Assembly: GCA_016709315.1 (NCBI GenBank)
Contig: JADJMZ010000001.1
Coordinates: 372,001-436,000 of the forward strand
Reading direction: 5' to 3'
Source of the DNA: Ignavibacteria bacterium
Lineage (GTDB): Bacteria; Bacteroidota; Ignavibacteria; Tepidaquicellales; Tepidaquicellaceae
DNA length: 64,000 nucleotides
Part shown: positions 56,483 to 64,000 of the stretch, piece after piece
Position numbering within the stretch: position 1 is the first letter of the stretch
Layout of the letters: every line of letters begins with the position of its first letter
Program-made: the position numbers and the translations under genes
The notes under the pieces: model-generated
What the model was told of the DNA's origin: nothing
The model's input: only the letters and a program-made list of their open reading frames with translations
Database searches by the model: none

Positions 56483-57403
56483 ATGAAAAAAATTTACTTT
56501 ACATTACTGTTTTTATTAATAATTGCATTTTCTGCAAATTATTCTTTTTCTCAGAGAATTTTAATAAATCAGAACTTTGAGACTGCAGGATTCAACAGTG
56601 ACAGTTTGCCTACAGGATGGTATCAGGTGGATGTTGACGGTACCGGTACTCCGGGAGTTGAATGGGCTGTAAGAGATTCCGGACTTGCATATCCTGCCGG
56701 AAATAATTTTGTTTACAGAACCCGTGCATTTAACAGCATGAGAAGTCTTACAATAGGATGGAATGCAGGTAATCCTGTTGCTGACGACTGGTGTTTTACA
56801 GACAGTCTGAGAATTCAGACCGGAGACAGCCTGATTTTCATGATGACTTTAGGAAGTAATTCAACAACTGCATACATTGATACAATGCAGGTTCATGTTT
56901 GTTCCGAACAGGATCCGCTTTTTTCCGTTCAGAAACTTGCAACAATAAGAAGTCTTGATACTTCAAATGACTGGGTAGAATATAAATTCAGCTTAAGTGC
57001 ATTTGCCGGACAGAAGATATACCTTGGTTTCAGATACTGGATGAATACATCTATTGACGGTTTGCTTTGTTACATTGATAATATTTTTGTGGGAAACAGA
57101 AGTTCGATCGGAATCAATCAGCTAAGCACTGGCATTCCATCAAAGTTCGCTTTAAATCAGAACTATCCGAATCCTTTCAATCCGAGTACAAAAATTAAAT
57201 TTGATCTTGCAAAAAATACCAATGTAAAACTTACTGTATTTAATTCGCTTGGTCAGAAAATGATGAATGTATTCGACGGATTTAAAACAGCAGGAAGTTA
57301 TGAAGCTTCATTTGACGGAAGTTCTCTCGCCAGCGGAACATACTACTACAGACTTGAAACGGATTACTTTACGGAGACAAAGAAAATGCAATTAGTCAAG
57401 TAA
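56483..57403 (+). CDS. Secreted choice-of-anchor-J/cleaved-adhesin protein with T9SS sorting domain
   Basis: The protein has 306 residues. A signal peptide ends near YSFSQ. Residues ~24-200 are a jelly-roll adhesin-like domain (NQNFETAGFNSDSLPTGW, DDWCFTDSLRIQTGDSLIF, GFRYWMNTSIDGLLCYIDNI). The last ~85 residues are a T9SS domain (NYPNPFNPSTKIKF, VFNSLGQKM, SGTYYYRL, KKMQLVK). AGAAGGAGAAG before the ATG is an unusually strong ribosome site for this window. It lies inside the nuo gene order, between nuoB and nuoC, and is followed by its own terminator. Confidence 0.9.
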   Translation: MKKIYFTLLFLLIIAFSANYSFSQRILINQNFETAGFNSDSLPTGWYQVDVDGTGTPGVEWAVRDSGLAYPAGNNFVYRTRAFNSMRSLTIGWNAGNPVADDWCFTDSLRIQTGDSLIFMMTLGSNSTTAYIDTMQVHVCSEQDPLFSVQKLATIRSLDTSNDWVEYKFSLSAFAGQKIYLGFRYWMNTSIDGLLCYIDNIFVGNRSSIGINQLSTGIPSKFALNQNYPNPFNPSTKIKFDLAKNTNVKLTVFNSLGQKMMNVFDGFKTAGSYEASFDGSSLASGTYYYRLETDYFTETKKMQLVK

Positions 57404-57433
57404 TCATCTGTAAAAATTACTTTTAAACAATCA

Positions 57434-57455
57434 ACCCGCTTAATGCGGGTTTTTT
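57434..57455 (+). terminator. Rho-independent terminator before nuoC
   Basis: ACCCGC-TTAAT-GCGGGT followed by six T (57450-57455). It should end transcripts from nuoA, nuoB and the T9SS gene, so nuoC-F probably has another promoter in 57456-57505 or depends on readthrough. Confidence 0.85.
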
Positions 57456-57505
57456 GTTGTTTAAAATAAATTATATATTGAGTAAGTTAAACGAAATTAA
57501 TTCTA

Positions 57506-57988
57506 ATGACAAACGAAAGATTAGAAATCCTCAAAGCAAAACTTCAGAATTTTATAACAGATTTTGACGACATTAACGGCACTCCCGGATTTTATATTGA
57601 CAAAGAAAAGATAATTGACGCGTGTAAAATATTAAAAGATGATACTGATCTGAAATTCAACTCTCTTGTAGATGCAGTAAGTGTTGACAGATTTCAAAAG
57701 AAGAACCGGTTTGAAATGATTTACAATGTAATTTCAATTGAAACCAACGAAAGGATCTTTGTCAAAATAAAACTTGACAGCAAGAATCCTGAAATGCAGA
57801 GTCTCACGGAGGTTTGGAAATCCGCTAACTGGTATGAACGCGAAGCTTACGATATGATGGGAATTAATTTCATAAATCATCCTGATCTCAGAAGAATGTA
57901 TATGCCGGAAAATTATGAGTATCATCCGCTTAGAAAAGATTTTCCGCTAATGGGAATTCCTGATTCTATACCGTTGCCGAATAAGTAG
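57506..57988 (+). CDS. nuoC: NADH-quinone oxidoreductase subunit C
   Basis: The 160-residue peripheral-arm subunit of complex I. LKFNSLVDAVSVDRFQ and the signature ESLTEVWKSANWYEREAYDMMGI (first residue varies) with HPDLRRMYMPENYEYHPLRKDFPL are diagnostic. It is separate from nuoD, unlike the fused nuoCD of enterobacteria. The stop codon directly touches a 9-bp tandem repeat. Confidence 0.95.
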   Translation: MTNERLEILKAKLQNFITDFDDINGTPGFYIDKEKIIDACKILKDDTDLKFNSLVDAVSVDRFQKKNRFEMIYNVISIETNERIFVKIKLDSKNPEMQSLTEVWKSANWYEREAYDMMGINFINHPDLRRMYMPENYEYHPLRKDFPLMGIPDSIPLPNK

Positions 57989-58111
57989 AGTGTATGGAGT
58001 GTATGGAGTGTGTGGAGAAAGAAAATTAAAATTTTATTATTAAATACTACTATTAAAATTAAACTAATAATGTTAACTGTTTAACTGCTTAACTGTTTAA
58101 CTGCTTAACTG
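57989..58111. repeat. Two short tandem arrays between nuoC and nuoD
   Basis: AGTGTATGG repeated three times (57989-58015) right after the nuoC stop, and TTAACTGY repeated five times (58073-58111) just before nuoD. There is no ORF. Confidence 0.85.
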
Positions 58112-58119
58112 AAAAAAGA

Positions 58120-59406
58120 ATGTCTCATACAATTCACGAAGATCTTCAGAAAAAGGATTCAAAAATAAAAAAGACTAAAATACTTGAGGCTCTGGAAAAG
58201 CTTGAATCGGAAGATCTGAGTTATTCTTTCACAGATGCTCTTGATAATGAAATGGTTCTTAACATGGGACCTCAGCATCCGGCTACTCACGGAGTTTTGA
58301 GACTGCTCGTAAGTCTTGACGGTGAGACAGTTGTAAATTGCGTGCCGGAGCTCGGATATCTTCACAGAGGTTATGAAAAATTAGCGGAGTCAAGCACCTA
58401 TCACGAGTTTATTCCTCACACAGACAGACTGGATTATCTCTCCCCGATGGCAAACAATGTTGGTTATGCGCTTGCTGTCGAAAAACTTATAGGTCTTGAA
58501 ATTCCTGAAAGAGGAAAATATATCAGAGTCATTATTGCTGAGCTTGCAAGGATACAATCTCATCTTCTTGCAGTCGGCGCTCTCGTCATGGATATAGGAG
58601 CTATCACACCTTTTCTATGGGCTATACGGGAAAGAGAAAAAATTCTGGATCTTTATGATATCATTTGCGGAGCAAGATTTACAACTTCCTATACAAGAAT
58701 AGGCGGAGTCGCTCAGGATGTAACAGATGAAGCGCTTTCAGGAATAAAAACATTTATTGATGATTTTATTTCTAATCTTAACGATATAAGAAATATTGTT
58801 GAAAGAAATAAAATATTCATTGAACGATGCGAAGGCATCGGTTATTTGTCAAAAGAAGATTCTATAGAACTCGGAGTCACAGGTCCTTTGTTAAGAGCAT
58901 GCGGAATTGAAAGAGATTTGAGAATAGCAGAGCCGTATTTAGTTTACAACAAACTCGATTTCAGAATTCCTGTTTACCCGGATGGAGATTGTCTTGCAAG
59001 ATATTATGTAAGAGCCGAAGAACTCGTTGAATCCGTGAAGATCATTCAGCAATGCCTTGAGAAAATTCCGAAAGGTCCTCATAACGCTCTTCAGTCAAAG
59101 AAAGTTCTTCCAAAGAAAGAAAGAGTTTACACAAAAATGGAAGAGCTTATTCATGATTTCATGATCATTAACTTCGGAGTTAATCCTCCGAAAATAGAAT
59201 CATATTCTGCAATAGAAGCATCAAAAGGCGAGCTCGGCTTTTATTTTATAAGTGACGGCAGCGGACATCCGTTCAGACTTAAGATTCGCTCCCCGAGTTT
59301 CAGTAATCTGCAGGCTCTTGCTCCGATGATGAAGAACTGTATGATATCCGATACTGTGGTCATAATAGGAAGCGTTGATCCTGTAATGGGTGAAGCAGAT
59401 AAGTAG
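58120..59406 (+). CDS. nuoD: NADH-quinone oxidoreductase subunit D
   Basis: The protein has 428 residues; it forms the quinone-binding pocket with NuoB. NMGPQHPATHGVLRLLV, ELGYLHRGYEKLAE, HTDRLDYLSPMANN, RFTTSYTRIGGV and GELGFYFISDGSGHPFR are the full set of family motifs. There is an N-terminal extension of ~45 residues (charged, helical) relative to short NuoD proteins. The stop overlaps a TGTGTGGAG tandem array. Confidence 0.97.
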   Translation: MSHTIHEDLQKKDSKIKKTKILEALEKLESEDLSYSFTDALDNEMVLNMGPQHPATHGVLRLLVSLDGETVVNCVPELGYLHRGYEKLAESSTYHEFIPHTDRLDYLSPMANNVGYALAVEKLIGLEIPERGKYIRVIIAELARIQSHLLAVGALVMDIGAITPFLWAIREREKILDLYDIICGARFTTSYTRIGGVAQDVTDEALSGIKTFIDDFISNLNDIRNIVERNKIFIERCEGIGYLSKEDSIELGVTGPLLRACGIERDLRIAEPYLVYNKLDFRIPVYPDGDCLARYYVRAEELVESVKIIQQCLEKIPKGPHNALQSKKVLPKKERVYTKMEELIHDFMIINFGVNPPKIESYSAIEASKGELGFYFISDGSGHPFRLKIRSPSFSNLQALAPMMKNCMISDTVVIIGSVDPVMGEADK

Positions 59407-59452
59407 TGTGTGGAGTGTGTGGAGTGTGTGGAGTGTGGAGTGAGTGGAGTAT
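59405..59452. repeat. AGTGTGTGG tandem array after nuoD
   Basis: Five imperfect units starting in the nuoD stop codon; the same motif as the array after nuoC. Confidence 0.85.
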
Positions 59453-59497
59453 AAAAATAAATTTTGAATTTAAAGAATAATCATTTCAAATAATTTA

Positions 59498-59998
59498 ATG
59501 AATAAAGAAAATTACATACCTGTCTTTGACGAAAATGAAATGAAGATGGTGGAACATCACAAATCAAAATATCCGGCTCAGATGGCTGCAGTTATGCCTT
59601 TGCTGTGGATGATTCAGGAAAAATACGGATGGATCTCTGTTGATGCAATGAGATATGTCGGCGATCTGCTAAAACTTCCTCATGATCACGTTCTTGGAGT
59701 GGCGACTTTCTACTCAATGTATTTTAAAAAACCAACGGGTAAATATCATTTGCAGATATGTACAAATGTATCCTGTATGCTTTGCGGCGGATATGAAGTA
59801 TTCCATTACATTTCGGATAAGCTCGGCATTAAAAACAAAGAGATCACTTCAGACGGGATGTTTTCAATCGAAGAAGTGGAATGTCTCGGAAGCTGCGCTA
59901 CCGCTCCGATGCTGCAGATAAACAACAAAGAGTTTCATGAAAAACTTACGCTAGAAGAAGTGGATAAGCTCCTGAATAATCTTAGAAATTCTAATTAA
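59498..59998 (+). CDS. nuoE: NADH-quinone oxidoreductase subunit E
   Basis: The 166-residue thioredoxin-like [2Fe-2S] subunit of the NADH-oxidising module. Cluster N1a ligands are C88 and C93 (CTNVSC) and C129 and C133 (CLGSC). HVLGVATFYSMYF and the helical N-terminus (MMWMIQEKYGWI-like) are typical. It is eight bases upstream of nuoF, with which it forms the flavin subcomplex. Confidence 0.96.
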   Translation: MNKENYIPVFDENEMKMVEHHKSKYPAQMAAVMPLLWMIQEKYGWISVDAMRYVGDLLKLPHDHVLGVATFYSMYFKKPTGKYHLQICTNVSCMLCGGYEVFHYISDKLGIKNKEITSDGMFSIEEVECLGSCATAPMLQINNKEFHEKLTLEEVDKLLNNLRNSN

Positions 59999-60006
59999 AA
60001 AGTTTA

Positions 60007-61407
60007 ATGGAAAAAATTATATTAAAAGACATTCCTGATTTAGACAAGATCAGTGTTTATGAAAACAACGGCGGATATGCTGCCTGGAAAAAAGTTCTTT
60101 CTCAGATGAAACCGGATGAAGTTATTGAAGAAGTTAAAAAATCCGGATTAAGAGGAAGAGGTGGCGCATGTTTCCCGACAGGATTAAAGTGGTCTTTTAT
60201 GCCAAAAGGAAATGATAAGCCCAAGTATCTTTGCTGCAATGGCGATGAAAGCGAACCGGGAAGTTTTAAGGACAGAGAAATATTTGAAAAAAATCCTCAT
60301 CAGTTCATTGAAGGTTCTCTTATTGCCGCATATGCAATGGGAATAAAAGCTGTATATGTTTATATCAGAGGCGAATACTGGAAGTGGATAAATATAATGG
60401 AAGAGTGTGTCTCCGATGCTTACAAAAAAGGTTTTATCGGGGAAAATGTTCAGGGTTCAGGATATTCAGTTGATATGTATATTCACAAAGGCGCAGGCGC
60501 ATATATCTGCGGGGAAGAATCGTCGCTGATGAATTCTCTTGAAGGCAAAAGAGGTTATCCCAGAGTAAAGCCGCCTTTTCCTGCTGCTGTTGGAGTCTGG
60601 GGCAATCCGACAACTATTAATAATATTGAAACTCTTGCAAATATTCCTGAGATCATCAATAAAGGAGGTGAATGGTTCAGTAAAATTGGCGATCCCAAAC
60701 ATCCGGGAACTCTTCTTTTCGGAGTAAGCGGTCATGTCAATAAGCCCGGAGTTTATGAACTTCCTACCGGAATTCCTCTTATGACGCTTATCAATGATTA
60801 TTGCGGCGGAGTAAAAAACGGAAAAGATATAAAGATGATAATTCCGGGAGGATCATCAATGCCTCCTCTTACCAAAGAAGAATCTTTAAACATGAAAATG
60901 GATGCAGAAAGTCTGAAGGCAGTCGGATCAGCTATCGGAACTGCCGGCGTTATGGTAATGGATGAAGATACTGATATTGTTCATGTACTCCAGAGGATTA
61001 CAAAATTTTATTATCACGAGTCCTGCGGTCAGTGTACTCCTTGCAGGGAGGGCTGCGGATGGATGCTGAAAGTTCTGAACAGGATTATGGACGGCACGGG
61101 AAGACACAGTGATCTCGATCTGCTTATATCAGTTGCCGAAAATATTGAAGGAAATACAATCTGCGCTCTCGGAGATGCTGCTGCATGGCCTGTCAAATGG
61201 ACTGTAAGAAAATTCAGAAAGGAATTCGAAGCTAAAATAAAAGAAGATAAAGCGGATTTGCCGGCTGCAAATAAAGTTCATGGCTTAAGGAAATCTGATG
61301 AATATATGACAATATCCGATCACGCTGAACAGGGTAAAGTGGAAGACCTTATGGGCAAAGTGCAGGAACTTACACAAAACGAAGATATAAAAAGATTCAG
61401 CTCATAG
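60007..61407 (+). CDS. nuoF: NADH-quinone oxidoreductase subunit F
   Basis: The 466-residue FMN- and NADH-binding subunit. GLRGRGGACFPTGLKW and CNGDESEPGSFKDRE bind FMN and NADH, GAGAYICGEESSLMNS is conserved, and the N3 [4Fe-4S] ligands are C340, C343, C346 (SCGQCTPC) and C386. The extra ~50 C-terminal residues are charged and helical. A strong terminator follows, so nuoG and the membrane subunits H-N must be elsewhere. Confidence 0.97.
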   Translation: MEKIILKDIPDLDKISVYENNGGYAAWKKVLSQMKPDEVIEEVKKSGLRGRGGACFPTGLKWSFMPKGNDKPKYLCCNGDESEPGSFKDREIFEKNPHQFIEGSLIAAYAMGIKAVYVYIRGEYWKWINIMEECVSDAYKKGFIGENVQGSGYSVDMYIHKGAGAYICGEESSLMNSLEGKRGYPRVKPPFPAAVGVWGNPTTINNIETLANIPEIINKGGEWFSKIGDPKHPGTLLFGVSGHVNKPGVYELPTGIPLMTLINDYCGGVKNGKDIKMIIPGGSSMPPLTKEESLNMKMDAESLKAVGSAIGTAGVMVMDEDTDIVHVLQRITKFYYHESCGQCTPCREGCGWMLKVLNRIMDGTGRHSDLDLLISVAENIEGNTICALGDAAAWPVKWTVRKFRKEFEAKIKEDKADLPAANKVHGLRKSDEYMTISDHAEQGKVEDLMGKVQELTQNEDIKRFSS

Positions 61408-61430
61408 TTAATCAGATCTTTGTTAAAATT

Positions 61431-61463
61431 AAAAAGCCGGAGATCATATCTCCGGCTTTTTTT
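61431..61463. terminator. Strong bidirectional terminator after nuoF
   Basis: AAAAAGCCGGAGAT-CAT-ATCTCCGGCTTTTTTT: a long stem with A-run on one side and T-run on the other, between convergent genes. Confidence 0.92.
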
Positions 61464-61507
61464 GTTTCAGAAAATTTATAAATTCAATATTATATCTTAA
61501 CTCTTCA

Positions 61508-62530
61508 TTATATCTTAACTCTTCCGGCTTTTTTCAGAACATTTAATGCATCTAAAGTAATCCATTCATTCATCTTTGAATTTCCGGCTGACTCCCACTC
61601 CACTTTTTCAAAATTTATTTTGTGAATGGATTCTTTTGAATTATCAAATTTGTAAAACTTCCCTCCTGAACGCCATCCTTCTGACTTCATCTGTTTTGAC
61701 TCCAGCAGATCCAGCGCTTCATTGCATCTGCTGTCTTTTATAAATCCGGCTTCATCCATAACTTTCAGAGCAAATAAAATATCATATTGCCAGTAACAGG
61801 GATAATGGAGTTTAATAAATTCAGGGTTAATAATATTACCGCTGCTAAGTTTTTTGAAAAGTTTTCTTTGAAGGAATAATTCTGATGCTCTGTTTAAAGC
61901 TTCCGCAGCTTTTTTGTGTTTATTAAATTTTAAATACTTTGCCAGACCTCTTAGCGGGATCAAAGATTCTTTGAATGATGAAGTATGAGCTTCAGGATTT
62001 TTATCACAATTCCATCCGCCGTCAGGCCATTGCCATTTTAAAATTAATTCTAAAAGTGTTTGCGTTCTGTCATCTGAGATTCCAAGTGACAAAGTCGAAT
62101 ATAATGCATTCCCCTGCTGTGATACACAGCGTCTCGCCTTTCCGTTTACAACAGGAACTCCTCCGCCTTTAATAACAGGTTTTTTCCCGGAATAAACAAC
62201 TGTTTTTAACATATAATCTGATAGCCACAGATCATAGATCTGATCTCTCACCGGATAAAGTGCTTTGTCATTTTCGGGATAACATAGTTCGGATAAATGA
62301 ACCAGAACCCAGTGCGCTCCAAACCATTTCTGATATGGAGAATTCACCGGTTCAAGTTTTCCTGACGAATCTCTCAGAGACAGTAATTTCTTTACTCTCG
62401 GGGAATTTTTGATTTCTTCTTTTAACTTTTTATTTGAATGTGAATCGGGATTCTCATCTAATAAATTTACTTTCGTTTTATATCTAACCGATGGTTCCTC
62501 TGACTTTAACAATACATCAATTAAATTCAT
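61508..62530 (-). CDS. Terpenoid-cyclase-fold (alpha/alpha toroid) protein
   Basis: 340 residues from the ATG at 62530; a TTG two codons upstream is also possible. WQWPDGGWNCDKNPEAHTSSFKESL and the repeated helical pairs match the prenyltransferase/squalene-cyclase-like toroid, a group often mislabelled as nitrogen-fixation NifH-like protein. No catalytic DxDD is visible, so enzymatic cyclase activity is doubtful. Soluble; role unknown. Confidence 0.75.
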   Translation of the reverse strand: MNLIDVLLKSEEPSVRYKTKVNLLDENPDSHSNKKLKEEIKNSPRVKKLLSLRDSSGKLEPVNSPYQKWFGAHWVLVHLSELCYPENDKALYPVRDQIYDLWLSDYMLKTVVYSGKKPVIKGGGVPVVNGKARRCVSQQGNALYSTLSLGISDDRTQTLLELILKWQWPDGGWNCDKNPEAHTSSFKESLIPLRGLAKYLKFNKHKKAAEALNRASELFLQRKLFKKLSSGNIINPEFIKLHYPCYWQYDILFALKVMDEAGFIKDSRCNEALDLLESKQMKSEGWRSGGKFYKFDNSKESIHKINFEKVEWESAGNSKMNEWITLDALNVLKKAGRVKI

Positions 62531-62558
62531 ACACAATCAATAATTAAATCACTTTTGT

Positions 62559-62710
62559 TAATTAGTAATTTGTAATTAATAATTAGTAATTTGTAATTAA
62601 TAATTAGTAATTTGAAACTCGTAATTAGTAATTTGAAACTCGTAATTCGTAACTTGAAACCCGTAATTCGTAACTTAAAACTCGTAATTCTCAATTCGTA
62701 ATTCGTAATT
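62559..62710. repeat. AATTAGTAATTTG-type tandem repeat array
   Basis: About ten degenerate units alternating (A)ATTAGTAATTTGTAATTAAT and CGTAATTCGTAACTTGAAAC. A minus-strand frame through it (NYELRITSFKLRIT) is an artefact of the repeat. Confidence 0.9.
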
Positions 62711-62713
62711 GAT

Positions 62714-64000
62714 TTACCTGCTTCCAAGCACGATCTTCAAAGTTACTTTTTCATTTTTTCTCAGAACAACAACTTCCGCTTCTTCACCGGGCTTAAACTC
62801 TCCCATCGCATACATATAATCATAAATATTCTTTACATCCTTATTGCCGAATTTAATTATAATATCTTCACTTATCATACCGCCTTTATCAGCAGGACTG
62901 CCTTCCTTTGCTCCGGTTATCTTCATGCCTTCGCCCTGATAAGAATAATCCGGAATCGTCCCTACGTATACTTTTACATTACCCATAGATCTGTTTTCAT
63001 TTCCCTGACTGACCACTTTAATAAAGTCAGGCTTGCTTTTCATATTGTCAAGATCTTTTGCAATATCATAAACCATATCAACAATCTTAACTTCGCCGTC
63101 CAGATTTATTTTTTCAATATCATCAGAAGGAGAATGATAGTCAGCATGAGTTCCGGAGAAAAAATGAAGTACCGGAATATTTTTTGTATAAAAGCTGGAA
63201 TGATCTGAAGGACCAAATCCTTCAGGATTCTTTGTGATGTTAAAATTATATGAACTATTTATTTTGTCTAAAGAATTGTTCCACACTGATGAAGTTCCTG
63301 TTCCGTAAATAATAAGTTTATTGTCATTAAGTCTTCCGATCATATCCATATTCAGCATCGCCGCGATATTGTAATTTTCAAATAACTTTGACTTTACAAA
63401 ATACGCCGATCCGAGCAGTCCCGCTTCTTCCGCGCCGAAAGCAATGAACAACACGCTTCTGCTGAATTTCTTTTTATTGGCGGATATCTTCTGAGCTATT
63501 TCCAGAAGTCCTGCTGTGCCGGAAGCGTTATCATCTGCTCCGTTATGTATCTGTTTGTCATTTCCCTTGGCCAATGAGCCGTAAAGTCCGTATCCGAGAT
63601 GATCCTTGTGAGCTCCTATAACAATCACTTCATTTTTTAAAACCGGGTCGCTTCCTTCAATAAAGCCGATTACATTATTTGTTTTGGCATCTACAGGCTC
63701 TACATCTGTCTCTATATAAGCTCTCGCATTATTAAGTACAAAAGAATTTGATGTTTTAGTCTCGTTAATATCGCTTTGTATCTTGCTCAGGTCCAGCCCG
63801 TTATCTCTGAAAATATTTTCAATGATCTCTCTTTTACAACTGATAACAGGAAGACCAGCATTCTGCATGACATTATCATACCTCATTTTCTGTAACACAT
63901 CTTCGCCTGATTGCGGACCTGTAATGAAAATAATTCCTGCCGCCTCTCCGTCTCTTGCAGCCAGAGTTTTATATCTTGACGGTTCGTATTTTTCAAACGA
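62714..64000 (-). CDS. M28-family zinc aminopeptidase with PDZ domain (5' end outside window)
   Basis: The frame is open to the right edge and reads SFEKYEPSRYKTLAARDGEAAGIIFITGP there, a protease-associated (PA) domain, so the start lies outside; the GTG at 63898 is internal. Catalytic and zinc motifs of M28 are GAHKDHLGYG, GADDNASGTAGLLE, FGAEEAGLLGS, NMDMIG and GPSDHSSFY. The last ~95 residues form a PDZ domain (EGSPADKGGMISEDIIIKFG). Probably periplasmic or secreted peptide degradation. Confidence 0.92.
   Translation of the reverse strand, partial: SFEKYEPSRYKTLAARDGEAAGIIFITGPQSGEDVLQKMRYDNVMQNAGLPVISCKREIIENIFRDNGLDLSKIQSDINETKTSNSFVLNNARAYIETDVEPVDAKTNNVIGFIEGSDPVLKNEVIVIGAHKDHLGYGLYGSLAKGNDKQIHNGADDNASGTAGLLEIAQKISANKKKFSRSVLFIAFGAEEAGLLGSAYFVKSKLFENYNIAAMLNMDMIGRLNDNKLIIYGTGTSSVWNNSLDKINSSYNFNITKNPEGFGPSDHSSFYTKNIPVLHFFSGTHADYHSPSDDIEKINLDGEVKIVDMVYDIAKDLDNMKSKPDFIKVVSQGNENRSMGNVKVYVGTIPDYSYQGEGMKITGAKEGSPADKGGMISEDIIIKFGNKDVKNIYDYMYAMGEFKPGEEAEVVVLRKNEKVTLKIVLGSR

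Noticed and set aside
61508..62530. Nitrogen-fixation NifH-like annotation
   Set aside because: No P-loop or NifH cysteines; the sequence matches the alpha/alpha toroid fold instead.
62527..62727. Minus-strand protein with NYELRITSFKLRIT repeats
   Set aside because: It is the translation of a degenerate tandem repeat.

Overview
This is an AT-rich bacterial chromosome segment that looks like a member of the Bacteroidota/Chlorobi-Ignavibacteria group. The evidence is several secreted proteins ending in type IX secretion (T9SS) sorting domains with the NYPNPFNP signature, PorV/PorQ-like outer-membrane proteins, dockerin-like calcium-binding tails, and separate nuoC and nuoD genes. Many genes start with TTG. 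The phylum-level placement is inference. No rRNA, tRNA, CRISPR array, phage or transposase gene was seen.

Layout. (1) 1-12.1 kb, + strand: a surface-polysaccharide locus. It holds a membrane processive GT2 synthase cut by the window edge, an outer-membrane barrel candidate, a large glycosidase-like/CBM-like/deacetylase fusion, a frameshifted deacetylase-like companion, a flippase, two methyltransferases and a GT4 glycosyltransferase. (2) 12.2-27.8 kb: mixed housekeeping and accessory genes (P-loop ATPase, penicillin acylase, rsmA, tadA, aldo/keto reductase, TPR, VOC, DUF899-like, DinB-like, PAP2, DUF1028-T9SS, a frameshifted GT39-like transferase, a dockerin-tailed secreted protein). Short palindromic or tandem repeats lie between them. 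(3) 28.2-36.8 kb: an accessory island of secreted repeat proteins. Four of its reading frames (one a remnant) are preceded by copies of one roughly 80-125-bp leader, three of them with a G-rich head; it also contains truncated genes and a tandem lipoprotein duplication. (4) 36.8-38.6 kb: non-coding, with a 21-bp minisatellite of about 22 units, MITE-like inverted-repeat elements and an orphan minus-strand terminator. (5) 38.6-45.3 kb: a DUF2130 coiled-coil protein (frameshifted), DUF4406, nitroreductase, membrane proteins, MarC, a broken DUF952 gene and a GxxExxY protein bounded by AT-rich repeats. (6) 45.4-55.1 kb, - strand: amidohydrolase, sugar epimerase, FemAB-like transferase, GT39 transferase, two PorV-like barrels, a T9SS cargo, a lipoprotein and a barrel. 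(7) 55.6-61.4 kb, + strand: nuoA, B, C, D, E, F of complex I, with a T9SS-secreted protein and its terminator between nuoB and nuoC. (8) 61.5-64 kb, - strand: a terpenoid-cyclase-like protein and an M28 peptidase cut by the right edge.

Most noteworthy: at least seven genes are split by single-base indels (two in one gene), nearly all in A/T homopolymer runs, which suggests either systematic sequence error or slippage decay. The other leading items are the repeated leader cassettes, a roughly 170-residue C-terminal module shared by three secreted proteins, the reversed domain order of the glycosidase/deacetylase fusion, and repeats that have been absorbed into gene 3' ends.
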